Part shown: positions 35,778 through 44,408 of the stretch, piece after piece
How positions within the stretch are numbered: the stretch's first letter is position 1
Layout of the letters: each line of letters starts with the position of its first letter
Origin: an uncultured Thermoanaerobaculia bacterium
GTDB lineage: Bacteria; Acidobacteriota; Thermoanaerobaculia; Multivoradales; Multivoraceae
DNA: 64,000 bases
Direction of reading: 5' to 3'
NCBI GenBank assembly: GCA_951813015.1
Contig: CATOTG010000006.1
Span: 124,001-188,000 of the forward strand
Translations under genes and position numbers: made by a program
Notes under the pieces: model-generated
Seen by the model: only the letters and a program-made list of their open reading frames with translations
The model's database searches: none
Told to the model about the DNA's origin: nothing

Positions 35778-37793
35778 ATGCTGCAGCGCAGGAAATCCCT
35801 GGTCGCCGACGCGCTGCGAAGCGCCCTTTCCGGCACCTTCGGAGTCGACCACGAGCCGACCGTGGAAGTGCCGCCCCAGCGTCGGCTGGGCGATCTCGCG
35901 AGTCCCTGCGCACTTCACCTCGCGCGCGAACTCCGCCAGGCGCCGCGCAGGATCGCCGAGCGCCTGGTCGAGGCCCTGGATCTGCCGCCCGGGTTCGACC
36001 GCGTGACCGTCGAAGGTCCGGGCTATGTCAACTTCCACCTCGACCGGACGGGATTCGCGGCCGCGATGCTCGACGCGGTTCCCGTAGCGCCCTCTGCCGG
36101 CGCCGATCAGCCCGACAAGGTCATCGTCGAGCACACGAACATCAATCCGAACAAGGCTGCCCACATAGGCCACCTGCGCAACGCGGTTCTCGGCGACGTC
36201 CTGGCTCGCGCGCTCCGCAGTCTCGGGCGCACGACCGAAGTCCAGAACTACATCGACGACACCGGCGTCCAGGTCGCCGACGTCGTGGTCGGCTTCGTCG
36301 ATCTGCGGGGGTGTTCGGTGGCCGACATCGAAGCCCTGCCGGAACCGTTCGACTACACCTGCTGGGATGTCTACAGCGAGGTCGGCCGGTGGTACGGGAC
36401 GGACTCCGCGCGGCTCGAGCTCCGGCGACGCACCCTGTACGCCCTGGAATCGGGCCGGGGCCGGCGGGCGGAGGCCGGCCGCCTGGTCGCCCGACGGATC
36501 GTCAGCCGCCACCTCGCCACGATGGGCCGCATCGACATCGACTACGACCTGCTGACGCGCGAAAGCGAAATCCTGCGCCTGGACTTCTTCGTCGCCGCCT
36601 TCGAGCAACTCAGGCAGAGCGGCGCCGTGCGCCTCGAGGAGACCGGAAAGAACGCCGGCTGCTGGGTCATGCCACTCTCGGAGAGCCAGGAATTCCAGGG
36701 GCTCGAGGACCCCGACAAGGTGATCGTGCGGTCGGACGGCACGGTGACCTACGTGGGCAAGGACATCGCCTACCAACTCTGGAAGTTCGGCCTGCTCGGC
36801 CGCGACTTCGAGTACGAGCCCTTCCGGGATGGAACCCGTCCGGATGGAACCCGCCGGGATGAGCGCCGCGGACATGGACCCAGCCGGGAGGAACCCGGCG
36901 GCGAAGGACCCCTGTGGGAAACCGCAGCGTCCAGCACCGGGTCCGGCCCGAAGCAGGCGCCCGCGTTCGGCGCGGGAGCCCGGGTGATCAACGTGATCGA
37001 CGCGCGCCAGGCCTACCTGCAGAAGATCGTCCGCGCCGGTCTGGAAGCTCTCGGCCACACCCGCGAAGCCGGCGAGAGCATCCACTTCGCCTACGAGATG
37101 GTCGCCCTGTCGGCCCGGACCGCCGCACAGCTCGGCTTCAGCGGCGACGCGGTGCTGGAGATGTCCGGCCGCAAGGGCATCGGCGTCAAGGCGGACGACC
37201 TGCTCGACCAGCTCGAGGCGAAGAGCCGGGCCGAGATCGCCGCCCGTCGCGGCGACGGCGACACCGAGGGCAAGGCCGACCGGGACACCGAGCTCCTGGC
37301 GCGCCAGATCGCGACCGCGGCGCTGCGCTTCTTCATGGCGCGCGCGACCACCACCCGCGTGATCGCCTTCGACATCGACGAAGCCACCGCCTTCGAGGGC
37401 GAAACCGGACCGTACCTGCAGTACTCCATCGTGCGCGCCAGGAACATCAGGCGCCGCCTGGCGGAAGAGGGCCTGCCGCACGAAGTCGGCGGAGCGCGAG
37501 CCGCGCAACTCCCCATCGAGGCCTGGCCCGACGACCTCTGGGACCTGGTGCTGCTCGCCTCGGGGTGCCAGGAGACGGTCGAGCGCGCCGCAACCACGTT
37601 GGAGCTATCCCTGATCGCCAGGCACGCGGTCAACCTGGCGCAGAAATTCCACGCCATCTACCATCGCCATCCCATCCTGCACGAGGAGAACGCCGATCTG
37701 CGCAACGCGCGGCTTGCCGCCACGCAGATCTTCGTCCGCTCCCTTGAAGCCCTGGCCGAGATCCTCGGCGTTCCCCTGCCCGAACGGATGTAG
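35778..37793 (+). CDS. argS: Arginyl-tRNA synthetase
   Basis: A 671-residue class-I synthetase. The ATG at 35778 (MLQRRKSLVADAL) begins the Arg-specific N-terminal domain; longer frames are upstream noise. The HIGH signature is NPNKAAHIGHLRNAVLGD and the KMSKS-like site is MSGRKGIGVKADDLLD. The DALR anticodon-binding domain ends the protein (AVNLAQKFHAIYHRHP). An unusual stretch of about 50 residues at about 355-405 (FRDGTRPDGTRRDERRGHGP and following) interrupts the catalytic domain between KDIAYQLWKF and VINVIDARQ and is encoded by short imperfect repeats. The lone argS lies away from the arg operon. Confidence 0.95.
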   Translation: MLQRRKSLVADALRSALSGTFGVDHEPTVEVPPQRRLGDLASPCALHLARELRQAPRRIAERLVEALDLPPGFDRVTVEGPGYVNFHLDRTGFAAAMLDAVPVAPSAGADQPDKVIVEHTNINPNKAAHIGHLRNAVLGDVLARALRSLGRTTEVQNYIDDTGVQVADVVVGFVDLRGCSVADIEALPEPFDYTCWDVYSEVGRWYGTDSARLELRRRTLYALESGRGRRAEAGRLVARRIVSRHLATMGRIDIDYDLLTRESEILRLDFFVAAFEQLRQSGAVRLEETGKNAGCWVMPLSESQEFQGLEDPDKVIVRSDGTVTYVGKDIAYQLWKFGLLGRDFEYEPFRDGTRPDGTRRDERRGHGPSREEPGGEGPLWETAASSTGSGPKQAPAFGAGARVINVIDARQAYLQKIVRAGLEALGHTREAGESIHFAYEMVALSARTAAQLGFSGDAVLEMSGRKGIGVKADDLLDQLEAKSRAEIAARRGDGDTEGKADRDTELLARQIATAALRFFMARATTTRVIAFDIDEATAFEGETGPYLQYSIVRARNIRRRLAEEGLPHEVGGARAAQLPIEAWPDDLWDLVLLASGCQETVERAATTLELSLIARHAVNLAQKFHAIYHRHPILHEENADLRNARLAATQIFVRSLEALAEILGVPLPERM

Positions 37794-37839
37794 CCAAGCT
37801 TCCCGCGGCAGAAGCGGCCATCTTCCGAGTTGCGCCTGG

Positions 37840-38010
37840 GTTGAGGTGCGGCTTCGGCCACCAGGAGGGCATGGGCGGCAAGCTGGTCAGGACAGTCGGC
37901 CTGGACCGGGCAAGTTGCAAGATCGGAATGATGAACCTGCTCTTCAACCTGCGCCGCTTCGCGTGGCTCTGCGCCCGCCGACCATTGAGACCTGCTCGAG
38001 CTGCCGCCCG
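37840..38010 (+). mobile_element. IS5-family transposase relic, C-terminal fragment
   Basis: Within the 490-bp gap after argS the plus strand reads HQEGMGGKLVRTVGLDRASC, then KIGMMNLLFNLRRFAWL. This is the C-terminal end of IS5-type transposases (GKLVR.IGL.RA..KIGMMNL.YN..R). No start, catalytic residues or IS end are seen. The rest of the gap (to 38231) contains nothing I recognise before the DGR hairpin. Confidence 0.6.
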
Positions 38011-38231
38011 AGCCGCAAGGACACCGGCTTTCACCGGCAATCAGACCTCCGCCTCCTCCCCCAACGACCGTCCGGGGCTGCTTCGAAACCGCTCAACCCC
38101 ACACACTCCCCGTCCCGTTCCGCCGCCTCCCGGCGACACGTCACCACCGGACGCCCTTACACGATTCTGAGAGCCTCCCGGCTGAAGACGTCCAGGCCAA
38201 CAGCCCAAGCGACTCCTGCCGGCGCGCCGGA

Positions 38232-38253
38232 CCAAGAGGGCCAGCCCCCTTGG
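38232..38253 (-). promoter_or_regulatory. DGR hairpin downstream of VR1
   Basis: Minus strand CCAAGGGGGC-TG-GCCCTCTTGG, a 10-bp stem with one G-T pair, 30 bp past the target stop. The same hairpin follows every terminal VR. DGR target recognition is known to need a hairpin 3' of the VR, although a terminator role is also possible (no T-tract follows). Confidence 0.65.
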
Positions 38254-38282
38254 CCCCCCAGAAAAGGTGAAGAGGTAGAAAG

Positions 38283-39965
38283 TCACGGGGTGATCGTCCG
38301 GGCAACGCGGAAGCCGCCGGCTGAATACCGGAACAAGGCTCCGGGCGAGCGCCAGGCGCGGTTCGCGGAGCGGAGGGACCTCGGATAGTCGCTATAGGAT
38401 CCGCCCCGACGGACACGACGGCACCGGTCACCGCGCCGCCAGGCGCTGCCGTCGGACGGCGCGCCAACGTAGCTCCTGTTCCAGCAGTCCTCAACCCACT
38501 CACTGACGTTGCCATGCATGTCGTGCAAGCCGAACCGGTTCGCACCAAACGAACCCACAAGCACCGTCTTGGCGTCGTCCCGAAAGCTACCGCAGCGATA
38601 ACAGTTCGCACGGTTGCGACCAATCTCATTGCCCCAACCGTACACCGTGCCCGTGCCCGCCCGAGCAGCGTACTCCCACTCCGACTCGCTCAACAGCCGA
38701 TACTCGAACCCCGTCTCCGCCGAAAGCCACGCAACGTACTCCTGCGTGTCCTCCCAACTCACATTGACCACCGGACGATTGCCGCGACCCCAACCCTCAT
38801 CATCCGGAACATGCAGGCAACCGCCAGACTTCACGCAAGCATCCCACTCCGAGAACTTTACCTCGTACTTCCCAACCGCAAGAGGCGCCGGAATCGTCAC
38901 CGTATGCACCGGCAGCTCATTGTCCCTGCACCTCACGCCCGACACACAGCCCATCTCGAAACTGCCAGCCGGAATCACGACCAACTCCGGACCATACCCG
39001 CCAAAACGCAGAGAATCACGAACGCTCGCCAAGGGCGATCCTTCGTCGCCTCCCGAGGCAGACAACTCTGCCACCTCCTCCTGACGCGACTGTGCAGCGA
39101 GCGTCCGAACAACGCGGAAGCCGAGGCTGAAGTCACGGGCTCCGGTCCTGTACCCGAAGCGAAAGGCGGATAAAAGAGCCAAATCCGGATCGTTGCCCCA
39201 GGAACCGCCTCGAAAGACGCGATCGAAACAGTCACCGCGCCGCGACGCGCTGCCGTCGGACGGCGCGCCACCGTAGCTCTCGTACCAGCAGTCCTCAACC
39301 CACTCAGCTACGTTGCCATGCATGTCGTGCAAGCCAAACGGGTTCGCACCAAACGAACCCACAGGCGCCGTCCTGTCAGCGTCCCAACGGCTACCGCAAC
39401 CATCGCAGTTCGCACGGTTACGACCGATTTCATCGCCCCAGCTGTACGCCGTGCCCGTGCCCGCCCGCGCAGCGTATTCCCACTCCGACTCGCTCAACAG
39501 CCGATACTCAAACCCACTCTCCGCCGAAAGCCACGCAAGGTACTCCTGCGCGTCGCGCCAACTCACGTTGACCACAGGACGATTGCCGCGACCCCAACCC
39601 CGATCATCCGGAACATGCCGGCAACCGCCAGACTCCACGCAAGCATCCCACTCCGAGAACTTTACCTCGTACTTCCCAACTGCAAGAGAAGACGGAATCG
39701 TCACCGTATGCACCGGCAGCCAAGGGGGGAAGTCGGGGCAATCCACGCGCGACACACAGCCCATCTCAAAACTGCCAGCCGGCATCACGACCAACTCTGG
39801 ACCATCGCCGCCGGAACGCAGAGAATCACGAACGCTTGCCAAGGGCGATCCTTCGTCGCCTCCCAAAGCAGCCGAATCTGCCACCTCATCCTTAGGCGAC
39901 TGTCCAGCGACTGGAATGGCGAAAATCGCAAAGACGATCGTTGCGCCGACAGACGACTTGAGCAT
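38283..39965 (-). CDS. DGR target A: secreted protein with two FGE/C-type-lectin-fold domains
   Basis: A 560-residue protein starting at ATG 39965 with ribosome site AAGGAGAA. It has a signal peptide (MLKSSVGATIVFAIFAIPVA). Two formylglycine-generating-enzyme (FGE-sulfatase, PF03781-like) domains occupy about 55-288 and 325-560. Each has PAGSFEMGC, NRPVVNVSW, EYRLLSESEWEYAARAGTG, FGLHDMHGNV.EWVEDCW and a C-terminal RGGS...GFRV.RT. The last 37-38 residues of each domain are a variable repeat. This fold is a standard DGR display scaffold, so binding rather than enzyme activity is likely. The domain junction (RTLAAQSRQEE) repeats the signal-cleavage text of sister genes. Confidence 0.9.
   Translation of the reverse strand: MLKSSVGATIVFAIFAIPVAGQSPKDEVADSAALGGDEGSPLASVRDSLRSGGDGPELVVMPAGSFEMGCVSRVDCPDFPPWLPVHTVTIPSSLAVGKYEVKFSEWDACVESGGCRHVPDDRGWGRGNRPVVNVSWRDAQEYLAWLSAESGFEYRLLSESEWEYAARAGTGTAYSWGDEIGRNRANCDGCGSRWDADRTAPVGSFGANPFGLHDMHGNVAEWVEDCWYESYGGAPSDGSASRRGDCFDRVFRGGSWGNDPDLALLSAFRFGYRTGARDFSLGFRVVRTLAAQSRQEEVAELSASGGDEGSPLASVRDSLRFGGYGPELVVIPAGSFEMGCVSGVRCRDNELPVHTVTIPAPLAVGKYEVKFSEWDACVKSGGCLHVPDDEGWGRGNRPVVNVSWEDTQEYVAWLSAETGFEYRLLSESEWEYAARAGTGTVYGWGNEIGRNRANCYRCGSFRDDAKTVLVGSFGANRFGLHDMHGNVSEWVEDCWNRSYVGAPSDGSAWRRGDRCRRVRRGGSYSDYPRSLRSANRAWRSPGALFRYSAGGFRVARTITP
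38295..38408 (-). repeat. DGR variable repeat VR1 (target A, terminal)
   Basis: 114 nt aligning to the template from CGGGGCGG to GCCCGGACG. It encodes RGGSYSDYPRSLRSANRAWR and on to GGFRVAR. It is two codons longer than the template and carries some non-adenine differences (TGG to TAT). Confidence 0.8.
39102..39212 (-). repeat. DGR variable repeat VR2 (target A, internal)
   Basis: 111 nt encoding RGGSWGNDPDLALLSAFRFG and on to LGFRVVR. It is one codon longer than the template. No hairpin follows, because the frame continues into the second FGE domain. Confidence 0.75.
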
Positions 39966-39983
39966 AGACGGTTCTCCTTCCCA

Positions 39984-40002
39984 CACCATGGCAATCATGG
40001 TG
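39984..40002 (-). promoter_or_regulatory. Dyad upstream of DGR target A
   Basis: Minus strand CACCATG-ATTGC-CATGGTG, 7-bp perfect arms, 18 bp before the start codon and next to the ribosome site. It recurs upstream of targets B and D. Confidence 0.5.
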
Positions 40003-40171
40003 ATGGATTTGATCATTATGATTGAGTACTTCGAAGCTGTCCCGGTCTCGCATGGCGTGCCTCCCTTGGTGTTCTCGATTCCGGAAAACCGATCTCGGCA
40101 GGCCACGCCACCTACCTTAACCCCCGTACACGAAATTCGACGATAGCTCCGCAATCCAGGGCCGAGTCAAG

Positions 40172-40330
40172 TCATGGCGACTCGACGCAGTGTGGAAAGT
40201 GCTGCCTGATCAGCTCGCGGTCAGGAGGGGACACAGGCCACTCGAACGCTGCGTTGTCTTCGTGCTTTCCGGACCGAACGGCCACCCCGAAGGTCCGCTC
40301 GCTCGCAGCAACCATGCCCACAATCGGTAA
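40172..40330 (-). pseudogene. Fragment of the target-C N-terminal domain
   Basis: The frame reads IVGMVAASERTFGVAVRSGK through FEWPVSPPDRELIRQHFPHC. It matches almost exactly the end of the N-terminal domain of target C (43500-43660), then stops. It lies between targets B and A without a start and is a leftover of recombination between targets. Confidence 0.7.
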
Positions 40331-40387
40331 TGGTGCATGCAATGCCATCCTCGCCACAGCCAAAGCGACTGCAACCCGGCCGCCGGA

Positions 40388-40409
40388 CCAAGAAGGCCAG
40401 CCCCCTTGG
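40388..40409 (-). promoter_or_regulatory. DGR hairpin downstream of VR3
   Basis: Minus strand CCAAGGGGGC-TG-GCCTTCTTGG. The stem is kept, with two G-T pairs where other copies have G-C. It lies 33 bp past the target B stop. Confidence 0.65.
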
Positions 40410-40441
40410 ACCCCCCCCAGAGGAGGTAAAGAGGTAAAGAC

Positions 40442-41695
40442 TCACGGCGTGAGCGTCCGGGCAACGCGGAAGCCGATGAGGCGGGTCCCGCCGCAGCAGC
40501 TCCAGCCGCGGTGGGCGGAGCGGAGGTTCGCCGGTCCCTCCTTCCAGGAAGCGCTCCGAACGACGCGCCAGCGCTCGACACTACAATCTCCCTGCTGCGA
40601 GGCGCTGCCGTCGGACGGCGCACCAACGTAGCTCCCGTTCCAGCAGTCCTCAACCCACTCCCGTACGTTGCCATGCATGTCGTGCAAACCGAAGGCGTTT
40701 GCAGCAAACGAACCCACAGGCGCCGTCCTGTCGCGGTCCCAAGGGCTCCCGCAACCGGCACAGTTCGCACGGTTAACACCGATCTCATTGCCCCAACTGT
40801 ACGCCGTGCGGGTGCCTGCCCGAGCAGCGTACTCCCACTCCGACTCGCTCAACAGCCGATACTCGTACCCGGTCTCCCCCGAAAGCCACGCAACGTAATC
40901 TTGCGCGTCCTCCCAACTCACGTTGATCACGGGACGATTGCCGCGACCCCAACCCGCATCATCCGGAACATGCCGGCAACCGCCAGACTCCACGCATGCA
41001 TCCCACTCCGAAAACGTCACCTCGTACTTCCCCACCGCAAACGGCGCGGGCATCGCCACCCAATGCACCGGAAACTCCTTGTCCTCACACTTCACGCCCG
41101 ACACACAGCCCATCTGAAAACTGCCAGCCGGAATGCCGACGGCACTACATCTGAAGGCGCTCGTATCGCTCCTGGTTGGAGCTGTCGTGCCCGCCTCGTT
41201 TGTATGAGTCCAGGTGTCGCCGTCCGGCCCGGTGACCCGAAGTTCGAAGCCAAGGTCCGTCACCGGCGCCACGAATACCCATCGGTGCCCGTTGTACTCG
41301 CAACCGTCCAGCACCTTGACCAGAACTTCCGCGTTCTCCCGACTGAAAAACCAGAGAATCCCGGATTGACTGGAAGCCCATACACCCGCCTGTGCCTGTC
41401 CCGTCTCGCCTTCGCCGGTGATGTAGCACATGCGAACCCTGTAGCCGCCGTCGAACTGAAGCACGTCAGACGTCGGCGTACAAGGGCCGTCCGTAGAAGA
41501 GCTGCCAGCCGGAATCACGACCAACTCCGGACCACTGCCGCCTGAACGCAAAGCATCACGAACGCTCGCCAAAGGCGATCCTTCGTCGGCCCCCAAGGCA
41601 GCCGAATCCGCCACCTCCTCCTGACCCGACTGTGCAGCGACTGGACTGGTGAACATCGCGAAGGCGATCGTTGCGCCGACAAACAACTTGAACAT
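40442..41695 (-). CDS. DGR target B: secreted protein with an extra beta-domain and one FGE/C-type-lectin domain
   Basis: A 417-residue protein with signal peptide MFKLFVGATIAFAMFTSPVA. A short conserved linker (QEEVADSAALGADEGSPLAS) leads to an extra domain at about 67-170 (DGPCTPTSDVLQF, VRMCYITGEGETG, ILWFFSRENAEVLVKVLDGC, TWTHTNEAGTTAPTRSD), also present in target D. The FGE domain follows (about 185-417) and ends in a variable repeat. The extra domain looks beta-sandwich-like and is unassigned. A dyad and ribosome site precede the ATG. Confidence 0.9.
   Translation of the reverse strand: MFKLFVGATIAFAMFTSPVAAQSGQEEVADSAALGADEGSPLASVRDALRSGGSGPELVVIPAGSSSTDGPCTPTSDVLQFDGGYRVRMCYITGEGETGQAQAGVWASSQSGILWFFSRENAEVLVKVLDGCEYNGHRWVFVAPVTDLGFELRVTGPDGDTWTHTNEAGTTAPTRSDTSAFRCSAVGIPAGSFQMGCVSGVKCEDKEFPVHWVAMPAPFAVGKYEVTFSEWDACVESGGCRHVPDDAGWGRGNRPVINVSWEDAQDYVAWLSGETGYEYRLLSESEWEYAARAGTRTAYSWGNEIGVNRANCAGCGSPWDRDRTAPVGSFAANAFGLHDMHGNVREWVEDCWNGSYVGAPSDGSASQQGDCSVERWRVVRSASWKEGPANLRSAHRGWSCCGGTRLIGFRVARTLTP
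40454..40558 (-). repeat. DGR variable repeat VR3 (target B)
   Basis: 105 nt, one codon shorter than the template. It encodes RSASWKEGPANLRSAHRGWS and on to IGFRVAR. Both RGG glycines have drifted to serine and alanine. The 3' end GCCCGGACG is intact. Confidence 0.75.
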
Positions 41696-41713
41696 AAACG
41701 CTTATCCTTCCCA

Positions 41714-41732
41714 CACCATGGCAATGATGGTG
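41714..41732 (-). promoter_or_regulatory. Dyad upstream of DGR target B
   Basis: CACCATC-ATTGC-CATGGTG, the target A dyad with one arm mismatch, in the same position before the ribosome site. Upstream of it the flanking AT-rich block is nearly identical to that of target D. Confidence 0.45.
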
Positions 41733-41824
41733 ATTGAATGTGATTATCATGATTGAACAGTCGGTAACGGTGCATGCCGTGGCGTCCTCGCCACAGCCGA
41801 AGCGACGGCAACCCCGGCGCCGGA

Positions 41825-41846
41825 CCAAGGGGGCCAGCCCCCTTGG
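41825..41846 (-). promoter_or_regulatory. DGR hairpin downstream of VR5
   Basis: CCAAGGGGGC-TG-GCCCCCTTGG, a perfect 10-bp stem, 31 bp past the target C stop. Confidence 0.7.
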
Positions 41847-41877
41847 AACCCCCCGGAGGAGGTAAAGAGGTAAAGAC

Positions 41878-44358
41878 TCACGGGGTGACCGTCCGGGCAA
41901 CGCGGAAGCCGAGGCCGGTGCGCCGGGCTCCGGTCCTGTACCTGTAGCGGTTCGCGGCGCGGAGGTTTTCCGGTATGCTGAACCAAGAACCGCCCCGAAG
42001 GACGCGACGGGAACAGTTCCCCTGCTGCCAAGCGCTGCCGTCGGACAGCGCGCCAACGTAGCTATCGTTCCAGCAGTCCTCAACCCACTCATCCGCGTTG
42101 CCATGCATGTCGTGCAAGCCGAACCGGTTTGCACCAAACAAACCCACAGGCGCCGTCATGCGAGAGCCCCAACGGCTACCGCAATCATCACAGTTCGCAC
42201 GGTTGCGACCGATCTCATCGCCCCAACTGTACGCCGTGCTCGTGCCAGCCCGGGCAGCGTACTCCCACTCCGACTCGCTCAACAGACGATACTCAAATCC
42301 GCTTTCCTCCGAAAGCCACGCAACGTACTCCTGCGCGTCCTTCCAACTCACGTTGACCACCGGACGATTGCCGCGACCCCAACCCCCCCGATCCTTCGGA
42401 ACATGCCGGCAACCGCCAGACTCCACGCAAGCATCCCACTGCGAAAACGTCACCTCGTACTTCCCCACCGCGAGAGGCGCCGGAATCGTCACCGTATGCA
42501 CCGGCAGCTCATCGTCGTCGCACTCCACGCCCGACACACAGCCCATCTGAAAACTGCCAGCCGGAATCACCACCAACTCCGGACCACTGCCGCCTGAACG
42601 CAAAGAATCACGAACGTTCGCCAAGGGCGATCCTTCGTCGGCTCCCGAGGCAACCAAATCTGCCTCCTCCTGACGCGACTGTGCAGCGAGCGTCCGCGCA
42701 ACGCGAAAGCCGACGTCACGGTTGTACCGGAATAGGCCCAAAGGCCTCCAGCGGATCGCGGAGCGGAGAAGCCACGGTATTGAGGTCCAGGAACCGCCCC
42801 GAAGGATGCCACCAAAGCCCGAATAGAGTGCGCCGGAACAGTCCCCCTGCTGCCACACGCTGCCGTCGGACGGCGCGCCCACGTAGCTCTCGTTCCAGCA
42901 GTCCTCAACCCACTCCTTTACGTTGCCATGCATGTCGTGTAAACCGAAGGCGTTCGCAGCAAACGAACCCACAAGCGCCGTGCTGTCATTGTCCCAACGG
43001 CTACCGCAACCCTCGCAGTTCGCACGGTTACGACCGATCTCATTGCCCCAACTATACGCCGTGCCCGTGCCCGCCCGGGCAGCGTACTCCCACTCCGACT
43101 CGCTCAACAGACGATAATCGAACCCACTCTCCTCCGAAAGCCACGCGACGTACTCCTGCGTGTCCTCCCAACTCACGTTGATCACCGGACGATTGCCGCG
43201 ACCCCAACCACTATCATCCGGAAGACGCCGGCAACCGCCAGACTCCACGCAAGCATCCCACTCCGCAAACGTCACCTCGTACTTCCCCACCGCAAGAGGA
43301 GCCGGAATCGTCACCGTATGCACCGGCAGCGCCTCGCGGCACTCCACGTTCCACACACAGCCCATCTGAAAACTGCCAGCCGGAATCACCACCAACTCCG
43401 GACCATCGCCGCCTGAATGCAGAGGATCACGAACGCTCGGCGAAGGCGATCCTTCGTCGGCCCCCAAGGCAGCCAAATCCGCCGCCTCCTCCTGACGCGA
43501 CTCTGAGACGCAGTGTGGAAAGTGCTGCCTGATGAGCTCGCGGTCAGGGGGAGACACTGGCCACTCGAACGCTGCAGTGTTCTCGTGCTCCCCGGACCGA
43601 ACGGTCACCCCGAAGGTCCGCTCGCTCGAAGCAACCATGCCCACAGTCGGCATGGTAACTGTCTGGCCCTGTTCCTCGACCGTGGCGCGGTCCACCCGGA
43701 TCTCCAGAATTCGATCGCCATGGTCGGACTCGCCGGCGGTGTACGCCCACCATTCGCTGGACTCCGGATCGTCCTGGCGCACAGTCAGCTGGGCAGCGCA
43801 GGCCCGGGTCAGCCACAGAATCCCCAGAAGGTGTTCCTGATCACTGCGCATTGCAGGGACGACGGGCGAGACAATCTCGTCCGAAAGCGGCACCGACTCA
43901 CCCCAGTCGTTCTCGCCTGGCTCGAAAAACCAGGCCGGTTGACTCTGGAATTGCTCCTGAGCCTCCTCAGCCTCGTGGTCTACCGGCCATGAATAGCCGT
44001 GAACGTTTGCGACCTGCCTGGCCTGAACCTCAAACTCAGCCGTCGCCGAGAAGGAGCACAAGCGCGCGGGCGGCGCAGAGTCATTCGTGAAGTAGACACT
44101 CTGCACTTCGTAGAAGTCGGAATCCTCTGTGTGTCCCGCAACATAGTGCGAGTAACCCGCCGCCTGACAGGCGCTGGCAGCCCGAACAGCAAGAGCCCGA
44201 TTGCGGGCTCTTACGCCGCGAAACAGAGATGCCACCCGAACTTCGCATTCGTTCGGCGAAAAGCACTCCAGCCATGTCGGAACAGTCCTGGCCTGGCCGT
44301 GGCCATCCGCGGGCAGCGTCAGAGCCAAGGCAATGGCCACCATCATTGTGAGCTTCAT
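41878..44358 (-). CDS. DGR target C: secreted protein with a unique N-terminal domain and two FGE/C-type-lectin domains
   Basis: An 826-residue protein. The ATG at 44358 starts a signal peptide (MKLTMMVAIALALTLPADG); the longer open frame upstream crosses a degenerate gene and is rejected. Residues about 25-290 form a domain I do not recognise (WLECFSPNECEVRVASLFRG, SDFYEVQSVYFTND, RDRELIRQHFPHC-like end). Two FGE domains follow (about 320-555 and 600-826), each ending in a variable repeat. The linker SRQEEAADLAALGADEGSPS matches the post-signal linker of targets B and D, showing that modules were swapped at this point. Upstream of the ATG no dyad is found. Confidence 0.9.
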   Translation of the reverse strand: MKLTMMVAIALALTLPADGHGQARTVPTWLECFSPNECEVRVASLFRGVRARNRALAVRAASACQAAGYSHYVAGHTEDSDFYEVQSVYFTNDSAPPARLCSFSATAEFEVQARQVANVHGYSWPVDHEAEEAQEQFQSQPAWFFEPGENDWGESVPLSDEIVSPVVPAMRSDQEHLLGILWLTRACAAQLTVRQDDPESSEWWAYTAGESDHGDRILEIRVDRATVEEQGQTVTMPTVGMVASSERTFGVTVRSGEHENTAAFEWPVSPPDRELIRQHFPHCVSESRQEEAADLAALGADEGSPSPSVRDPLHSGGDGPELVVIPAGSFQMGCVWNVECREALPVHTVTIPAPLAVGKYEVTFAEWDACVESGGCRRLPDDSGWGRGNRPVINVSWEDTQEYVAWLSEESGFDYRLLSESEWEYAARAGTGTAYSWGNEIGRNRANCEGCGSRWDNDSTALVGSFAANAFGLHDMHGNVKEWVEDCWNESYVGAPSDGSVWQQGDCSGALYSGFGGILRGGSWTSIPWLLRSAIRWRPLGLFRYNRDVGFRVARTLAAQSRQEEADLVASGADEGSPLANVRDSLRSGGSGPELVVIPAGSFQMGCVSGVECDDDELPVHTVTIPAPLAVGKYEVTFSQWDACVESGGCRHVPKDRGGWGRGNRPVVNVSWKDAQEYVAWLSEESGFEYRLLSESEWEYAARAGTSTAYSWGDEIGRNRANCDDCGSRWGSRMTAPVGLFGANRFGLHDMHGNADEWVEDCWNDSYVGALSDGSAWQQGNCSRRVLRGGSWFSIPENLRAANRYRYRTGARRTGLGFRVARTVTP
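41890..41997 (-). repeat. DGR variable repeat VR5 (target C, terminal)
   Basis: 108 nt, exactly the template length. It encodes RGGSWFSIPENLRAANRYRY and on to LGFRVAR. By hand count 16 of the template's 31 adenines are changed (to T, G or C) but only 5 of 77 other bases. This is the strongest homing signature in the window. Confidence 0.92.
42691..42801 (-). repeat. DGR variable repeat VR4 (target C, internal)
   Basis: 111 nt encoding RGGSWTSIPWLLRSAIRWRP and on to VGFRVAR. It is one codon longer than the template. No hairpin follows. The 3' end is GCGCGGACG instead of GCCCGGACG. Confidence 0.78.
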
Positions 44359-44408
44359 GCGTGAATCGACCTCCCCTTTGCTACGCATTGGTGTCAGTGC
44401 GCTTCCGG

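Noticed and set aside
37841..38170. A 109-residue plus-strand gene after argS
   Set aside because: Only the first part resembles a transposase C-terminus and the remainder is low complexity. It is listed as an IS5 relic instead.
38232..38253. Reading the post-VR hairpins simply as rho-independent terminators
   Set aside because: The stems are not followed by a T-tract and one family of stem is reused only after VRs. A terminator role is not excluded but is less specific.
38500..43400. Plus-strand open frames across the FGE genes (Arg/His-rich, repeated)
   Set aside because: They are antisense copies of the repeated FGE domains and recur only because the domains do.
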